From: Deltaproteobacteria bacterium UBA2385
GTDB taxonomy: Bacteria; Myxococcota_A; UBA796; UBA2385
DNA length: 6,582 nt
Direction of reading: 5' to 3'
Assembly (NCBI GenBank): GCA_002343455.1
Contig: DDSR01000443.1
Coordinates: 1-6,582, forward strand
A model generated the notes under the pieces. It ran no database searches. It was not told where the DNA came from and worked only from the letters and a program-made list of their open reading frames with translations. The first letter of the stretch is position 1. Every line of letters begins with the position of its first letter. Below are positions 6,088 through 6,582 of the stretch, one piece after another. The position numbers and the translations under genes were made by a program.

Positions 6088-6582
6088 ATGGCACGAGCTC
6101 TCGGCTGGTCTTGCGACCTCTTCGATCCCACCGACCCCGGACGGCTCTGCCGAGGCCGGGAGCGCTGGATCGAGTCCTACCCCGCCTCGGGCTTCCCCGA
6201 GATGTTCCGCATCATGGTCAGCGGGGCCTCCTTCAGCGACGACAGCGCGCGGGACGCCGAGCGCGGCCTCGCCTGCTGCGGCGTCGAGCCCTGGCAGGTC
6301 ATCGAGGCGCTCTTCGGCGGCTCCACGCTGCTCGCCTGGTGCGAGGAGGGCCTCGCCCGCCTCCTGCCCGAGGACGCCATCTTCGTGGAGGAGGTCGAGA
6401 TCCGCCGCCCCGGCGGACCGCTGGTCAGCATGGCCCTGCGCTGGGTCCTGCCCTGCGCGGGTCCCGAGGACGTGCAGCGCGCCCTGGCGGCCGGCGCCGA
6501 CATCTTCACCGTGCACGGCGACTCGCCGGTGGACGAGGAGGGCCAGCTCCACGCCGATCTGGTCGACGCCGTCTACCTGCTC
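6088..6582 (+). CDS. Unknown protein, 3' end beyond window
   Basis: An ATG at 6088 begins a frame of 165 codons with no stop before the window edge. An in-frame TAG at 6076-6078 bounds it upstream. Third positions are almost all G or C, as in hisS and metG, which supports coding in this frame rather than its complement. No Shine-Dalgarno is visible; the start is preceded by a GC-rich inverted repeat. The visible part has no signal peptide or membrane segment and looks cytoplasmic. It has hydrophobic strands and helices (FRIMVSGASF near 37-46, VIEALFGGSTLLAWCEEGLA near 69-88), an acidic EDAIFVEEVEIRR strand (about 92-104), and several cysteines (C9, C21, the pair C60-C61, and more downstream). 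I recognise no family. It is divergent from metG across 75 bases. The start could be internal (Met codons occur near residues 36 and 40), but the bias already holds from 6088. Confidence 0.65.
   Translation, partial: MARALGWSCDLFDPTDPGRLCRGRERWIESYPASGFPEMFRIMVSGASFSDDSARDAERGLACCGVEPWQVIEALFGGSTLLAWCEEGLARLLPEDAIFVEEVEIRRPGGPLVSMALRWVLPCAGPEDVQRALAAGADIFTVHGDSPVDEEGQLHADLVDAVYLL

Noticed and set aside
6013..6552. A 180-residue N-terminal extension of MetRS
   Set aside because: The frame is open by chance. The extension covers the unknown plus-strand gene, has no synthetase character, and the ATG at 6012 has an RBS and the conserved N-terminus.

Overview
The window is GC-rich (roughly 70% in the lines I counted, with a GC-rich third codon position in most genes). 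The gene types are a protein kinase-fold protein with a Pro-rich tail, secreted hypothetical proteins and a membrane-anchored SRPBCC protein. Together these suggest a GC-rich member of the Myxococcota or a related deltaproteobacterial lineage. That placement is an inference from style and composition; nothing here fixes the taxon. No mobile element, CRISPR array, tRNA or rRNA was seen.

Layout, left to right. Positions 880 to 1 (minus) carry a kinase-fold protein that runs off the left edge; it starts at GTG, has almost no N-lobe, and has lost key catalytic residues. Divergent from it is hisS (963-2237, plus), a complete histidyl-tRNA synthetase. It is followed after 35 bases by an SRPBCC-fold protein with an N-terminal membrane or signal segment (2273-2923). 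The gap between them folds into a hairpin that covers the second gene's ribosome binding site. A 217-base stretch between convergent genes (2924-3140) has no convincing gene. Next is a two-gene minus-strand unit of lower GC: a 52-residue secreted protein (3865-3707) overlapping by GTGA a 189-residue exported, possibly lipoprotein, product (3710-3141). A six-copy GTT microsatellite lies just upstream of this unit. Then comes metG (6012-4030, minus), a 660-residue methionyl-tRNA synthetase with a C-terminal tRNA-binding domain joined by a polyproline linker. A divergent unknown gene (6088 onward, plus) runs off the right edge.

Two aminoacyl-tRNA synthetases supply the housekeeping function: HisRS charges tRNA-His, and MetRS charges initiator and elongator tRNA-Met. 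The genes around them look like accessory envelope or signalling functions. I see no shared pathway across the window. The most unusual items are the degenerate kinase, the tiny overlapping secreted gene in an AT-richer patch with a microsatellite in its probable promoter, and the hairpin coupling hisS to its neighbour. I found no clear evidence of a wholly new system.
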